Source: Symsagittifera roscoffensis
Taxonomy: Eukaryota; Xenacoelomorpha; Acoela; Convolutidae
Assembly (NCBI RefSeq): GCF_963678635.1
Contig: NC_087064.1
Coordinates: 53,524,684-53,588,683, forward strand
Direction of reading: 5' to 3'
DNA: 64,000 nt
The notes below the pieces were generated by a model. The model saw nothing but the letters and a program-made list of their open reading frames with translations. It searched no databases and had not been told where the DNA came from. The translations under genes and the position numbers were made by a program. This document shows positions 29,568 through 40,543 of this stretch, piece by piece; positions within the stretch are counted from its first letter, which is position 1; every line of letters starts with the position of its first letter.

Positions 29568-32500
29568 ATGAACCCGAGAGTGGTGAAGTCGAGAGCCAGC
29601 GCAGTGGTGACCTCTTTAACGAGCGCAGGTCGTTCAGGCGAGAGCGGGCAAGGAGATAGCGCAACGCTGACAGGGGGAGAAAAAGAGAATCTGATACCCC
29701 CTATGCTCTTGGCAGGTCTGACCATAACCGCCACGAGATCGAAGAAGACGGCGCGAACCCTGGCAGACACTAAGCTAGAAATGGAAATCATCAGTCAATG
29801 TGGATCGGGAGGACTTGAAGATTATAGGCCCTCGCGAATCAACATGGCCAAGTTGAAACTGGAAGGACAACTCGACGTGGTCGAGTACAGTCGAATAACT
29901 GTGCCGGAATCGGTCCACATGGGAGATCCGGCAGGGGGTTATGTGGAGATGTTGAAAGCGAGGAACTCCGCGAGAGGGCACTTGATGGCTTGGAGTGGAA
30001 AGCGGGCCATGCAAGAATATCTGAAAGGGCTTACGGAGAACTCTAACTTCAATCGAAAAGAGTATGGCACAGTAATGTCATCAGAAGCGAATGAAATTGG
30101 ATTGGAAAAACTGCTAGAGATTTCTTGGAGGGCGGCCCTCCAAAAATACTTCGATGAGACGATGAATGCACCTGCGAAGGTAGCAGCATACCTGGCTCAT
30201 CCTTGCGTGAGAACTGATCTGCAAGTACGGTTGGCTTGGTGCTTGATGGGCATCAAAAAGGCGGAGTATGAAGCCAGCAATGATTCGAGATCACGAGAAC
30301 AGGAGCTAGAATTGTTGGAAGCTCTGCGAGCATTGATCTCAAAAGACGATTCAGCGATAGCATGGGCTAAGCGAAAGGATGCCCTTTGCTTTGTCAGGTT
30401 CGTGGTGGATCGTATCCCCACTCCTGTTTTGGGAGAATGCATAAAGATCATTCGGCAAAAGAGAGTTGATTGTGAAAGGAACTTCCTTAGGGCACTCCTG
30501 GAACTATATCAGGACATGCCATTAACTGTGCCAAGCAAGGAGTCGAATGATATGGAAAACTATCGCAAGTTGGAAGAGGTGAGAAGATATTCCAACAAAG
30601 AATTGAAAGTGAGCCGAGAGTTGATTGAAGCGGTCAGAGGACAAAAAGAGTTTGCAACACTAGGGAAACTGAAGTCGTTCCAATATGTGTCTGGCATACC
30701 GGGGATGGCGTATAATCCCTTCGTGAATGAAGAAGCCAGGGAAGCGTACTTCGACTATGAGCAAGTCACAGTGCTCAACTTCTGGGTTGAACGGATTAAG
30801 GAAATCGGAATGCTGATGGTAGAACAACCCAAGCTGGGAATTATTCTGGAAGAACGAGTGGTCGAACCCTCGATTCCCGAGCTAAAAGGACAAGTGAGTT
30901 TTGATTGTGGTTCTTGGGACGGTCCCTTGAAAACCAGTCTAGTAGTGATGTGGGAACTCATGAAGCCTTCTTGGTGCCCTCATCCTAATGCCGGTTTAAT
31001 CTGGGACATGACGGCGGATATCATGTTAGACCGGGATGATGATGCGAGTTTACATGATCTGGCCATGATACATCACCTGCTGGCCATGAGATTGACGAAG
31101 AGGAAGAGCAACCCGTCCACGGAGCTGTCCGAGGAAGGTACACCGAGTAATTGGTTGAAGCAAGGCACATGCTTGGCTCAACACAGCGGGATGGAAGGAC
31201 ATGTTTGTAACCTGGGACACTGCCTGATTACGCTGAGCGAGCAGCATCGACAACTGGCACGATTGTATGGAAGATTGAGCATGTCAGATAAGAGTGCCAT
31301 GGAGTTGGTCGCGGACTGCCATGGGGTGACAGACGTAAACTTGATCACAGCCTTGGGATTTTATAGCATGACGAGTTCGATAGAATCGCTCGAGCGCTTG
31401 GAGCGTGCCCATGAGCTAGTGACGTCCCTCAGCGTGGAAATATTCCCTGGAGCATTACAGACAGAGCAGAAAATTGGAGGCTGGCGAGAAGCTCTAGAAA
31501 ATGAAATGAATCTGAAGGACAGTGAAGCCTATCACAGACCTACTGGTTCAAAACATATGGTGGGTTCAAGCTCAGCGCCGTATTGTAATAGCAAGTATCC
31601 TACGCACATGGTGGTGATGAATGCGAGGACGCAACAAGTGTTGGTTGACCAACTTTTCTCTGTGCCAAAGTGCGTGAGGTTGGCCAGAATGTCAGAAAGG
31701 TCATATGACTTGTTGGCAAAGATCTTTCGGGCAGTCGCGAAGAGATCCGAAGGCGAGTTGCAAGACGTTGTGGGTGAAGAGTTCATGAGACTGAACGAAG
31801 GTAACGTGAGTGAGTTCCAGAAACAGAAAGCGAGTGGAGCGTTACCCACTGAATTCCCTACCATAGAAGAGAAAGACGATTTACATAGAATTCTGATGGA
31901 AGTGGAACCGTTGCTGGGAGCCTCAGGGTATCGGACCCGAAGGAACATAGTGAGAACCCATGGGGAGTATCCTTGCCACTGCTTGGCGCAGACGTTGTGG
32001 TATCCCAAACGCGGGAATCTGATCCTAGTATGGGACGTGGAGGAGTTGTACTCCACGGGGTTGCCCGATCAGAATCAACAAGTGTCAATCGTGGTGGTTA
32101 GCGCCATGCTAGCAGTGAGATGGTTGGAGGCTAACGCGGACACAAGTGAGCAGGAGACGGCCGTGCCGACTCCTGAACAGTTGAGCAACGTTAAAATGAG
32201 TCGTGAATTGGATCTTTTCAGAACCACCTGCAAGGTTCTGAGGATACCTAAAGCCATTGAAAGAATATGGTCAAGGCAAAGATTGATGCCTTGGTTCCGT
32301 GCAGTGATGACATCTTGGATGTATGAACGCGCGAAGCGTCACATGTCAAGGAACACGGAAGCCTATCAATCTTTCCAGCTAGATATAGGACCAGGAGCCT
32401 ATAAACGAGCATTCCTGACGCACAGAAACGCGGTCACCACAGCGGTGAAGCGGGTAGCTGGAGCGCCTTGTGTTACTGAAGAGGAGAAGAAAGAGGTCTT

Positions 32501-32714
32501 AAGAGCTGACCTAGAACGAAACGTGAGCCTATGTCTTCACAACAGCTTTTGCAGGAACCGGGAGCAGAAGGTGAATGTGAACTTGCTACCTTGTTGCAAA
32601 CCGAAGCTGTTGGAACAGGAGGGTTGGGGCACGGCCCGCAACTCTCTGGACATGTTAGAGAAAGTCCTGGAAGACAGTGACGCTGAACATCAGGATGGAG
32701 AAATGATGGAGTGA
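29568..32714 (+). CDS. B ORF3, C-terminal half only (1048 aa)
   Basis: From about residue 45 it aligns with A ORF3 from about residue 1110 to the end (PPMLLAGL, LEMEIISQCG, GGYVEMLKARNSARG, YVSGIPGMAYNPF, RQRLMPWFRA, CLHNSFCRNRE, LPCCK). The first 44 or so residues appear to come from the deletion junction. Conserved Cys/His pairs are kept: GHVC, CHC, CLHNSFC and LPCC. It is not in frame with the shortened ORF2 upstream (gap 32 nt), unlike family A. Function unknown. The long open frame despite heavy divergence from A argues that the protein was under selection. Confidence 0.8.
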   Translation: MNPRVVKSRASAVVTSLTSAGRSGESGQGDSATLTGGEKENLIPPMLLAGLTITATRSKKTARTLADTKLEMEIISQCGSGGLEDYRPSRINMAKLKLEGQLDVVEYSRITVPESVHMGDPAGGYVEMLKARNSARGHLMAWSGKRAMQEYLKGLTENSNFNRKEYGTVMSSEANEIGLEKLLEISWRAALQKYFDETMNAPAKVAAYLAHPCVRTDLQVRLAWCLMGIKKAEYEASNDSRSREQELELLEALRALISKDDSAIAWAKRKDALCFVRFVVDRIPTPVLGECIKIIRQKRVDCERNFLRALLELYQDMPLTVPSKESNDMENYRKLEEVRRYSNKELKVSRELIEAVRGQKEFATLGKLKSFQYVSGIPGMAYNPFVNEEAREAYFDYEQVTVLNFWVERIKEIGMLMVEQPKLGIILEERVVEPSIPELKGQVSFDCGSWDGPLKTSLVVMWELMKPSWCPHPNAGLIWDMTADIMLDRDDDASLHDLAMIHHLLAMRLTKRKSNPSTELSEEGTPSNWLKQGTCLAQHSGMEGHVCNLGHCLITLSEQHRQLARLYGRLSMSDKSAMELVADCHGVTDVNLITALGFYSMTSSIESLERLERAHELVTSLSVEIFPGALQTEQKIGGWREALENEMNLKDSEAYHRPTGSKHMVGSSSAPYCNSKYPTHMVVMNARTQQVLVDQLFSVPKCVRLARMSERSYDLLAKIFRAVAKRSEGELQDVVGEEFMRLNEGNVSEFQKQKASGALPTEFPTIEEKDDLHRILMEVEPLLGASGYRTRRNIVRTHGEYPCHCLAQTLWYPKRGNLILVWDVEELYSTGLPDQNQQVSIVVVSAMLAVRWLEANADTSEQETAVPTPEQLSNVKMSRELDLFRTTCKVLRIPKAIERIWSRQRLMPWFRAVMTSWMYERAKRHMSRNTEAYQSFQLDIGPGAYKRAFLTHRNAVTTAVKRVAGAPCVTEEEKKEVLRADLERNVSLCLHNSFCRNREQKVNVNLLPCCKPKLLEQEGWGTARNSLDMLEKVLEDSDAEHQDGEMME

Positions 32715-32996
32715 AGATGACCAAAGAAGAGAAGAGAAGGAGAAAAAAACTTGATTGTATTTGTGTGCTTAAACTTAAACCAATCAACCAAGTTTTGATT
32801 ATTGAACTTGTTAAACTTTTTGTTTTGATCTAGTTTGGTCAGACCAAACTTTGAAAATGTTGCAATTGTTAAAATTGTTGAAATTATTGATTTTAGTTAC
32901 TAATATCTATGTATGTATATAAGGAACATAGGTGAGTATATTTACCTATTTATTCACGACTGAAGTTTTTAACCTGTGTAAGACACAAATTCACTC
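32715..32996 (+). other. 3' noncoding region before B 3' LTR
   Basis: AT-rich sequence. AGGTGAGTATATTTA (about 32931) resembles the A sequence at the same place. The bases directly before the LTR (CAAATTCACTC) are not purine-rich, so the plus-strand primer site is unclear. Confidence 0.55.
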
Positions 32997-34315
32997 TGTG
33001 GCGACATGGTAAGTTTGAGTAAACTCGCTCGAGAAGGGTGGGTAACTCAAGAACTTTTCTAGCCACAGAGCTTCTTAGTTTTAAAATTGAAAGGACCGCA
33101 TAAATGACTGATTATACTTGGTGAGTAGTGTTAAGTTAATTTTAACGGGTGCGTGGCCGTGCCACGTCCCACTTTTTAATCAGAGGCGAAAAGAAGTTTT
33201 ATGGCGAGATGACGTAAGTAGTCAGAAAATAAATTTTATCTAGGACACTCCTCATGGTGCAAATTTTGTGAAAATGTTGAAAGGCAGTGAGATGTAGTAC
33301 GATGCCATTTGTGAACACGTAGTGAGTTGAGGTGGGGTAGATAAATTTCATTTTCTTATGCGATTTGTAAGATTGATTACAGAAAACTGGATAACTACTT
33401 GACGATAACCCGGTGTTGATGGAGACTTGTCCGGGGAGTATGTGCCATTCTGCCAGATGACACAGCACAACCTTCCGGCGACATAAAAAAGAGTGACTAA
33501 AGGCCTTATGAACAAAAAAGTGTTGCGACGGAGGGTCAGAATGTTCTGGAATTTTTATTTTTAAAATTTCGATTGGAAGAAGAACATTTCTGAGAAATAG
33601 AGAAAAGACGGCCATTTTGAATAAAAAGACGAAAAAGAGAACCACGATAGAGATTGTGAAGAACAGTCGAGCAAGAAAATTACGAAGCCTCTTATCGTGG
33701 CAATAACACACGATAAGAACCTTAGCGACGGATATTTGTGGAGAAGGAGGCTTCAGTGGGGGAAGAAATATACCACGGGACCCTCCCGGGACACGAATTA
33801 TAAGAGATAAGAGTGTTATCTCAAGAATATTACGGGAGCGGAGGCTTGGTCCCCCCAGAGACTGTCTATGTGAAGGGACTGTATAGACTGACTATATAGC
33901 TGCTATAATGTCATAGATCTTAATTAACACCGTTATTATTTAATATTTCAGAGCATGAGTAGCTAGAAAAAGGAAAGGGTCAATCCATCTCCAATGGACT
34001 TAATATAAAACTGTCACACAAAAACATATAAAAATAGGTTGTTCGAGCCGTGTTTTTAATGACAATCACGTAGTCTGAGGATCCGAGACTCAGCTATGTG
34101 GTTGTGTTCGCATGTAAACGAAAGCTGATCAAAAGTCGTTTGACTGATGGCCTAAAAATGGTAACTTTTTACTTTGCCCTAGACAGACCAGAAAATCAAC
34201 TGGCAAGGTCGAGACGGTAAAAAACGAGTAGAATTAAGGTAACTGACGCCTGCCAGTCGTTAATAGGTACTTTTTCTACGCTCCGTCGCTGTGTGATATT
34301 TGGGCGAATGTTACA
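32997..34315 (+). repeat. B 3' LTR (1319 bp)
   Basis: It is the same as 14017-15335 except for about three bases. It is followed not by flanking DNA but by primer site and leader, as though it were also the 5' LTR of a further B copy. It contains TGTCCGGGGAG at 33428-33438. Confidence 0.9.
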
Positions 34316-35705
34316 TAGACGTTTTTATGGCGCTCCTGGGTGGGCCTGTTAAAGGCATGAAACCATCATGATCAGCAAGCGTTTCAGCGACGAACCCTCC
34401 GCTCCGGGCGTATGCCCGAGTTAGAGGCCTTAATGACCGTTATTGTACTAGGGGGAAGGTGCGTACCCTCCGTCTAGTGCAATTTAGCTTTTTAACTTAG
34501 TTAACACCGAAAATTCCGGGGGCCGGAGGGTTAGGTGGGAAATCTAGAGCCCGCTTGTCCTGAGGTCCCAGGACCAAAAACAATTAAAGAGAAAGCGTAA
34601 AACCAAACAAAAATAGTGTATAACCAAGAAAAAGCCAAAAAATAAATTTATTTAAAAACAAAAAAGTACAAAAAACAGTAAAAAAATTCAAAAAAGACCA
34701 AAAACAGTAAAAAACGTAAAGTGACAGTTTATATCTTATTTCCGCACGAGATGTGATCTGACCTTCCTATTTGTTGTTGTTTCAGATTGATTTATATCGT
34801 TTCTGATAGAAAGATTGTGTGTTTTGGTGAAGGGTTGGATACCCTCCCTCGAGTGTAATTTGAGTGTTTAAGCACGTTAATGGTGATTTTGCCGGTGGCC
34901 GGAGGGTAGAGTGGCAAGCTGATCAACGTGCTCCACACTCAACAGGGACATCAAGGACAACATCCGCAACGACTGTTGGGTATCGTTGAAGCAATTTTAG
35001 TATCGTTCGGGTACTATTTCATTAAAACTTAAGTGGTGGGGGGCACGATTGGCGCGGTCCGATTGTACCCTCCATCGATTACAAATTTCCGAGTTAAGGG
35101 TCTTAATTCGGATATTTTGGTGCAAAGGAGGGTATAGTACTATTCATTAACGACTATTAATAGATTATTATCCTTATTACATATTACTTATCTCCTATTT
35201 AGACCCAAGAAACACCCATTTTTTGTCGAAAATTACCAATTTTCGACCAAACTGTAGACCCCCAAATTTTCGGATATCCGAGCTTTTCCGATAGGCAAAA
35301 AGCTTTTATATAGAGAGTAGCTACGTAGTTCGATCCCCTTCACTAAAGAAATCGCGTGAGCAAAGACTCAGTAGAAGTTAGAAAAACGAAAATTTTTTGA
35401 TCAAAATTTTGATAATTTTTTGTTTTTGGGGATCGAGTTTTTGAGTTTTTAGAGTAAGAGCAATAAAATTTTTGGCGTTAGGAGCGTGCTAGCATAACGT
35501 GCTCGGTTACTAGAGAAATTTTTGGGCAACCCTCCGAGTAGCTCCGTGGATAGAGCTAACGACTTAAGGTTTGGAAAAGGAAGGAATCGGAGGGTCCAAA
35601 TTTGATAGTTTTTCGCCAAATTTTTATTTCTAAACCAATTTTGGTCCGGTTTTTTGCATTATTCCAGTGCCGTACAGGGCTGCTACGCTCATTTCAAGTA
35701 TTTTT
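34316..35705 (+). other. Extra B leader fragment after the 3' LTR
   Basis: It equals 15336-16725 (two differences), including the primer site at 34328-34344, then stops inside a T-run. Four bases of filler (TGAC) separate it from the family A LTR end. It is a remnant of a tandem second B unit. Confidence 0.85.
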
Positions 35706-35709
35706 TGAC

Positions 35710-35789
35710 GCTCTGTTTAGACGCTAGCCAGTCGTCTTAAGACTTAGTTTTGTTATCCGTCGATATGTATCTTCCGGGCGAATGTTACA
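35710..35789 (+). repeat. 3' end of the A2 5' LTR, with 45-bp repeat
   Basis: The first 45 bp (35710-35754) repeat 13955-13999 exactly. The remaining 35 bp complete the LTR to ...GAATGTTACA. It matches the A1 3' LTR end at every position and differs from the A2 3' LTR at two (ATCCGTCG versus ATGTGTCG). Confidence 0.8.
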
Positions 35790-35801
35790 TGTATGTTTTT
35801 A

Positions 35802-35816
35802 TGGCGCTCCTGGGTG
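35802..35816 (+). promoter_or_regulatory. Primer binding site, element A2
   Basis: TGGCGCTCCTGGGTG matches the first 15 nt of the B site and also lies 12 nt after the LTR. The downstream sequence differs. Confidence 0.65.
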
Positions 35817-37780
35817 TTATTTTTTCATAACATCATGACCGGCGGAACCGTTAACGAGCACTCCGCGCCGAGCGGATGCTCACATTAACGCCCTTAATAG
35901 GCCTAAACTGCCGGGGCGGAAGGGTAGTTCGGAACGCGGAAGCCTTACGGATTACCGTGAATAGTTTTTTAACCTAGTTAAGACCGAAAATTCACGAACC
36001 AGGAAGGGTGGGGGGAATCATGAACCCCTCATCCCCTGAGTGGTTTGTGACCAAAAACACTTAAAGATATAAGCAAAACCAAACAAAAAGTAGTATAGTA
36101 CCCAAGAAAAACAAAAAACATTAAAAAAACGAAAAAAAAAAACCAAAAACAGTTTAAAAAAAAGTAAAAAATCAGTAGAAATCATCCCCCCAGACAAGAT
36201 GTGATCCGACCCCCCCGTTTGTTGTTGATAGATATATTGTTGTTACAGGCATTTATATCAGTCAGGATCGTTACGATCAGTTTTGTAGCCCGTTTGTGAG
36301 GCTTGTACTGTAGGGTTATTTGAGCATTTAAGCACGTTAATGATAAATTGCGCTCAATCCGGAAGGGTCAGCTGATTTGCGCTCAATTCGGAGGGGTCTT
36401 GGGAGAAGACTGGTCCGGCAAGCAGTACAAGGAGCAACAAGAAGGGGCCCAACGACAACAACAATCGACTGTTGGGTATCGTTAGCAAGTTTTGTATCCC
36501 TTTTGGTACAAAAATTAAGATAGTAATCTGTGGGGGGCTCGACAGTGCTGCACTGTAGTGACCCTTCACCGAACTGCGAATATCCGAGTCAAGCACCTTA
36601 ATTCGGATATTAAACAAACCCGGAGGGGTATAGTATTACTAATATTATTACTAATATAGCCTATATTAATACTCTTATACCGTTTTTCAGTGAAAAACAC
36701 AGAAAGTAGACCGGTTTTTAGGGTCAAAATAGCGATATTTTGATCCACCCACAAGTCGCGATTTTTGAGATATCGATATTTTTTGAAACGGAAAAAAGCG
36801 CTAAGTTAGTGTGTTACATCGTAACTGCACTACCACAATAGATAGAACCGGTTAAGTTTAGTTCGGAAGTGGTTGGAACTATTTTGGAACCAAAAACCGA
36901 ATTTTCGTGATTTTTGAGAAAACGAAACACTATAAATTTAGAAAATTTTTGAAATTTTTGAGTTACAACAGTAAAAATAGTTGTTCGGACAACGTCGACT
37001 AGTGAATCTACAAGTTTAAAAACCCGCTACCTGAAAGCCTTCCGGGTTGCAGAGAAATCGAACTTAACGTGTTTGATTTGGTGGATTCATCAATCCGGAG
37101 GGGTACAGGTAGCATAGTTTTTCGCAAAATTTTTCAGCAAAAGCGTTTTGGATCGGGTCTTTTGCATTGAACAAGAAGAGTATAGGCCTTCTGAGCTCGG
37201 ATCAATAATTTTTAAGTCGAAAGGACCTGATTTGCGGAAAAAGTTAGGCGGAACCTATAAGAGAGAAAAATTTTTGAGTTTAGAAAAAAGACGTTTTGGT
37301 TAATAACTTTGGAACTACTGGGCATATCAAGTTGATCTTGGTACCAATAGATCAGAAATTAGCTGAGCTTACTGATAGGGACAAAAGTTTTTCGGAAAAG
37401 GAAGCGTGAAAATTTTTTGAGATTGTTTTTAGCAAATTCCTCAATTTGGAAGGGTACGCCCTTCACGTTTTATAAACTTCTTCTAGAAAAGCCCTTATAC
37501 CCCTACTAAAAGGTGATAGCGGTTGAAAAAAGTAAATTTTGGCTGTTCTAGACGAAAAGGGAAGGCTAAAGGCACAGCAAAACCTTAATCGAGCCGAAGT
37601 TAGGCGAGCGATAAGACCCTTCACCGTTAGTGTGAATTGTGAAATAAGAGGCTTATCTTCAATCCGGAATGGTCTAGGAAAGTAGCACATACCCTTCCTA
37701 GTTAATTGAAAGAGCAAAATTGCATCGGAGAACGTATCCGGGGGGGTATAGGTTGGAAGTAAGAAATCTACTTTTACAAA
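35817..37780 (+). other. A2 leader, part 1: CCGG-AGG hairpin modules
   Basis: No credible gene. Modules with arms like CCTTCCGGGTT and AATCCGGAGGGGT occur, most clearly at 37037-37110, with half-modules near 35908, 36357, 36385, 36620 and 37660. The layout parallels the B leader but with family-specific arms. A/C-rich tracts lie at 36045-36175. Confidence 0.5.
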
Positions 37781-37981
37781 ACCGGAGGGTTCCCAATCCG
37801 GAGGGGTCAAAATTTTTTCAAGTTAGGAGGGTTCCGAATCCGGAGGGGTCTTATAGTTGCTAATTCGGAGGGGTCCAAATCCGGAGGGGTCTTATATCAA
37901 CTAACTCAGAGGGGTCCCAATCCGGAGGGGTCTAGATTCTATTAGTCCGGAAGGGTCCTGTTTGTGCCAATCCGGAGGGGT
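37781..37981 (+). repeat. A2 leader array of AATCCGGAGGGGTC units
   Basis: There are ten exact or near copies in 200 bp, spaced alternately by very few and by about 15-30 nt. B has its own array (17116-17520) at the equivalent place, built from the opposite orientation of a GGAGGG-type core. Confidence 0.8.
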
Positions 37982-38216
37982 ATTTTTTTTTTTATTAAAG
38001 GACTTAGGTAGACGAAAGAAAGACTAAAAAGTGAGAGGTATTAGATTATTAGCACACAGGCTAGGTATCAGTGACTGCACTGGTAACTTGCCTTTGAATA
38101 AGAACCAGACCAATACAAAACAGATCCGAACTCGGATATTCGCGACACTAAATCTAAATTAAAAAGAGCGTGATTCATTGGTGTGGATTGTAACATAATA
38201 CGTTTTTGGGAAAAGT

Positions 38217-38373
38217 GACTGCCCTGAGGATTTTAGTAAGTCTAGCTCGGGCAGTCCGAAGGCAGATAGGTAACACAGTACTCGGTGGGTGCAATAGACG
38301 CCCACTTGAGAAAATTACTGCTTTCAAAGTTTTGTCTGTTTGGTGCAGCACCGAGCAGGGAAAGCTTTTTCTT
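38217..38373 (+). ncRNA. Structured leader RNA module, A2 copy
   Basis: Stem I: GACTGCCCTGAG (38217-38228) with CTCGGGCAGTC (38246-38256). Stem II: GAAGGCAG (38258-38265) with CTGCTTTC (38318-38325, one G-U). Stem III: CTCGGTGGGT with GCCCACTTGAG. Stem IV: CTG and GGTGC with GCACC and CAG. It ends GCTTTTTC. It matches the two B modules helix by helix while most stem bases differ. It lies about 395 nt before gag. Confidence 0.65.
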
Positions 38374-38767
38374 TAAAAGACAGGTTCGACTATTGTACTG
38401 CGACCGACTAAGAGTACATTACACATACGTTTTTTTTTCATAGAGACATTCATATTCTGTCATTATATATTTGTTTGTTTTTGATTTTAAATCAACATAA
38501 ACTGTGCTTGATTGGGTAGTGAGTACACTATCTTTTAAATTGACTGATAACATCATATTGTGCTAGTTTTCAAATCTTACCACCGATAATCGGTTAGTGT
38601 GAATAAATTTTATACAAACTGTACTCTGATAACATACAGGGATTCGTGGTCACTATTTAATAGAATCTTGTGAAAATTATTGTGTTGTGTCATTATTATT
38701 GTTAATAAAACTATAAGGTATCTAGCAATCGGGTTAAGTATAGGCATTAAAAAGTGACAAATAGAGA
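38374..38767 (+). other. A2 leader end, upstream of gag
   Basis: AT-rich untranslated sequence with no recognisable gene. The gag start codon follows at 38768. Confidence 0.45.
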
Positions 38768-40543
38768 ATGAGTCTAGACAAGTCAAGGATACCAAAACGA
38801 GGTAATAGCTCTAGGAAATTCATACCTGAGGAGCAGAGAAAGACGATGACCGATCCTTTTGTGGATTGGATCAAGCGATCCCGGTCTGATAAAAAAGGGA
38901 CGGTTTCAGGCAGAATGGTTGAAACGAGAAGTCAGAAGACCTCAGAAGAGCGAAAAGAACTGTTAGAAGTGGAGGTCAATACCGACCATACCATGAACGA
39001 CAACCAGGAAGTAAATGGACTGGAAGGGAGAGGCAGAAGGCTGGCGAGTGAATCTACTCCGGTAGAACAAGGCCATGATTTTGCCACTTCCACCGGGACA
39101 TTGGATCGAGAAGAGATGTCGGAACTGTCCGACATCTCAACTGAAGTAGCGGCAACTAGAAGATCTCCGACAGACAACACTATGATGGCAAGCGGAACTG
39201 GGAAACAAACAACGTCATCATCGTTCTCAGAAAGAATGAAGAACACCTTTGGAAACATCTTTCCATTCAGCATGGGAGGAGGAGCAGGAAACGATGGTGA
39301 GTCCCAGGAGGAAGAGGATGAAGAGGAGCAAGGGGACTTTGGATCTCAAGTCAGCCTCAATAGTTCAATCCAGGAGAGTGAGGCACACGTCGGAAGAGAG
39401 ACTGGAACCATGGACAAATTTGGTGTAGTGACAACGATAAGCAAAGAGGCAAACACACCGGGCCAGTCAAAAGACTTCGCGATTAGGGCAAGTTCGGAGC
39501 CACAACCTGGAGAGAGTAGAACCAGAGGGCTAGGCAACGCGTTAATGGATCCTGAAATAAATAATGAAAAGACGTTGAAGCAGAGAGTCAAGGCCCGGAT
39601 CTCGACAAGCACGAAGTTACCTGGGACCGACAGGGTTACACCACCACTAGTGACGCCACTCGTGGATAACGGGGCAGCACTAGAGGAAGCCTTAAACAAC
39701 ATAGTGGACAGCTTAGGAGAACAAAACGAGCAGATGTCAATAAGGATGAGTGAACTAGAAAGAGCAGTTCACATTGAAAGAGAAAGTCTGCGGGAAGAAA
39801 TAAACCGCAACAGACAAGAAGTTGGCAGGAGCGAAAAACGCTTGAAAGAAAGAACGGACGAACATATGACGAGGAACTTGTCGCGAATGACAAGAGAGGC
39901 GGAACAGAGGGCGTTACGCTTAAGAGCCGACATGGAGAAGTTAAGAATTCAGCAAGAGCAGTCTCTTGGGACTCTTGACACAAAGATAGACGCGATGATG
40001 GAGAGGCGAACTCAGGCTATCATGGATAGGTTGGACGGGCTACTAAGCAGCAAGAGTGGACCAAAAGAAGGAGAGCCGAACTCGGGAGGTCCCAGCAGGG
40101 AACCGAGGGTGAACTTCAATGAACATCAAAGGAGGAAGACGTATGGATCCACTAGAGGCAGGGGCAGTTCGTCAGGCTATGCCACAAGGGGTAATGGAGC
40201 ATGGGGCCCGAACAGTAGAGCAAGTTCAACGGGGAACAGACGAACCTCTAACGAACGACCAACGCAAAGCACACATGCGACTGGGAGAAGTGATTCCGGC
40301 AACAGGGGGCATGCAAGCCCGAGGAGGAGTCATGTGGGCCAAGCGGGAAGCGCTCACGGTGATTCGGATTGCAGGGATGCACCGCACACAGAGCCTTCGA
40401 CGAGGTGTGAGGACACTCAAGCGGGACACTCAAGGGATGCTACGGCAATGGCCACAGCATTTGAACCCCTGAACAGGTCTTTGGAGACATTCCTGACGCG
40501 GTTATCTAGAACCAATGAACGCAGTGAGAAGTCCAGACTTTAA
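38768..40543 (+). CDS. gag: A2 gag, N-terminal part (ends at a frame break)
   Basis: It codes for 591 aa: a basic start (IPKRGNSSRKF), an acidic disordered region with EEEDEEEQ (about 180), a coiled coil (about 310-420) and an Arg/Gly/Ser-rich region (about 440-520). FEPLNRSLETFLTRLSR (about 570) matches B. The frame then hits TAA, while the homologous sequence continues one frame over from about 40530. B has no break here, so this is probably a small indel; a programmed shift is less likely because no slippery site with conserved context is visible. Confidence 0.8.
   Translation: MSLDKSRIPKRGNSSRKFIPEEQRKTMTDPFVDWIKRSRSDKKGTVSGRMVETRSQKTSEERKELLEVEVNTDHTMNDNQEVNGLEGRGRRLASESTPVEQGHDFATSTGTLDREEMSELSDISTEVAATRRSPTDNTMMASGTGKQTTSSSFSERMKNTFGNIFPFSMGGGAGNDGESQEEEDEEEQGDFGSQVSLNSSIQESEAHVGRETGTMDKFGVVTTISKEANTPGQSKDFAIRASSEPQPGESRTRGLGNALMDPEINNEKTLKQRVKARISTSTKLPGTDRVTPPLVTPLVDNGAALEEALNNIVDSLGEQNEQMSIRMSELERAVHIERESLREEINRNRQEVGRSEKRLKERTDEHMTRNLSRMTREAEQRALRLRADMEKLRIQQEQSLGTLDTKIDAMMERRTQAIMDRLDGLLSSKSGPKEGEPNSGGPSREPRVNFNEHQRRKTYGSTRGRGSSSGYATRGNGAWGPNSRASSTGNRRTSNERPTQSTHATGRSDSGNRGHASPRRSHVGQAGSAHGDSDCRDAPHTEPSTRCEDTQAGHSRDATAMATAFEPLNRSLETFLTRLSRTNERSEKSRL

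Larger units (their letters stand above)
14017..34315 (+). mobile_element. Giant LTR retrotransposon, family B (20.3 kb, internally deleted)
   Basis: It has LTRs of 1319 bp (14017-15335 and 32997-34315) with about three differences, a primer site, a 3.2-kb leader, gag-pol in one frame (18509-27940) with two in-frame stops, a shortened ORF2 (28378-29535) and the C-terminal half of ORF3 (29568-32714). Relative to family A it lacks about 4.7 kb, which removes the SGNH domain and the first half of ORF3. The near-identical LTRs suggest a recent insertion, yet the body is defective, as for an element mobilised in trans. Confidence 0.85.

Noticed and set aside
37463-37810. 115-codon minus-strand ORF in the A2 leader
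   Set aside because: It overlaps the hairpin/array region, has no domain and no counterpart in the B leader.
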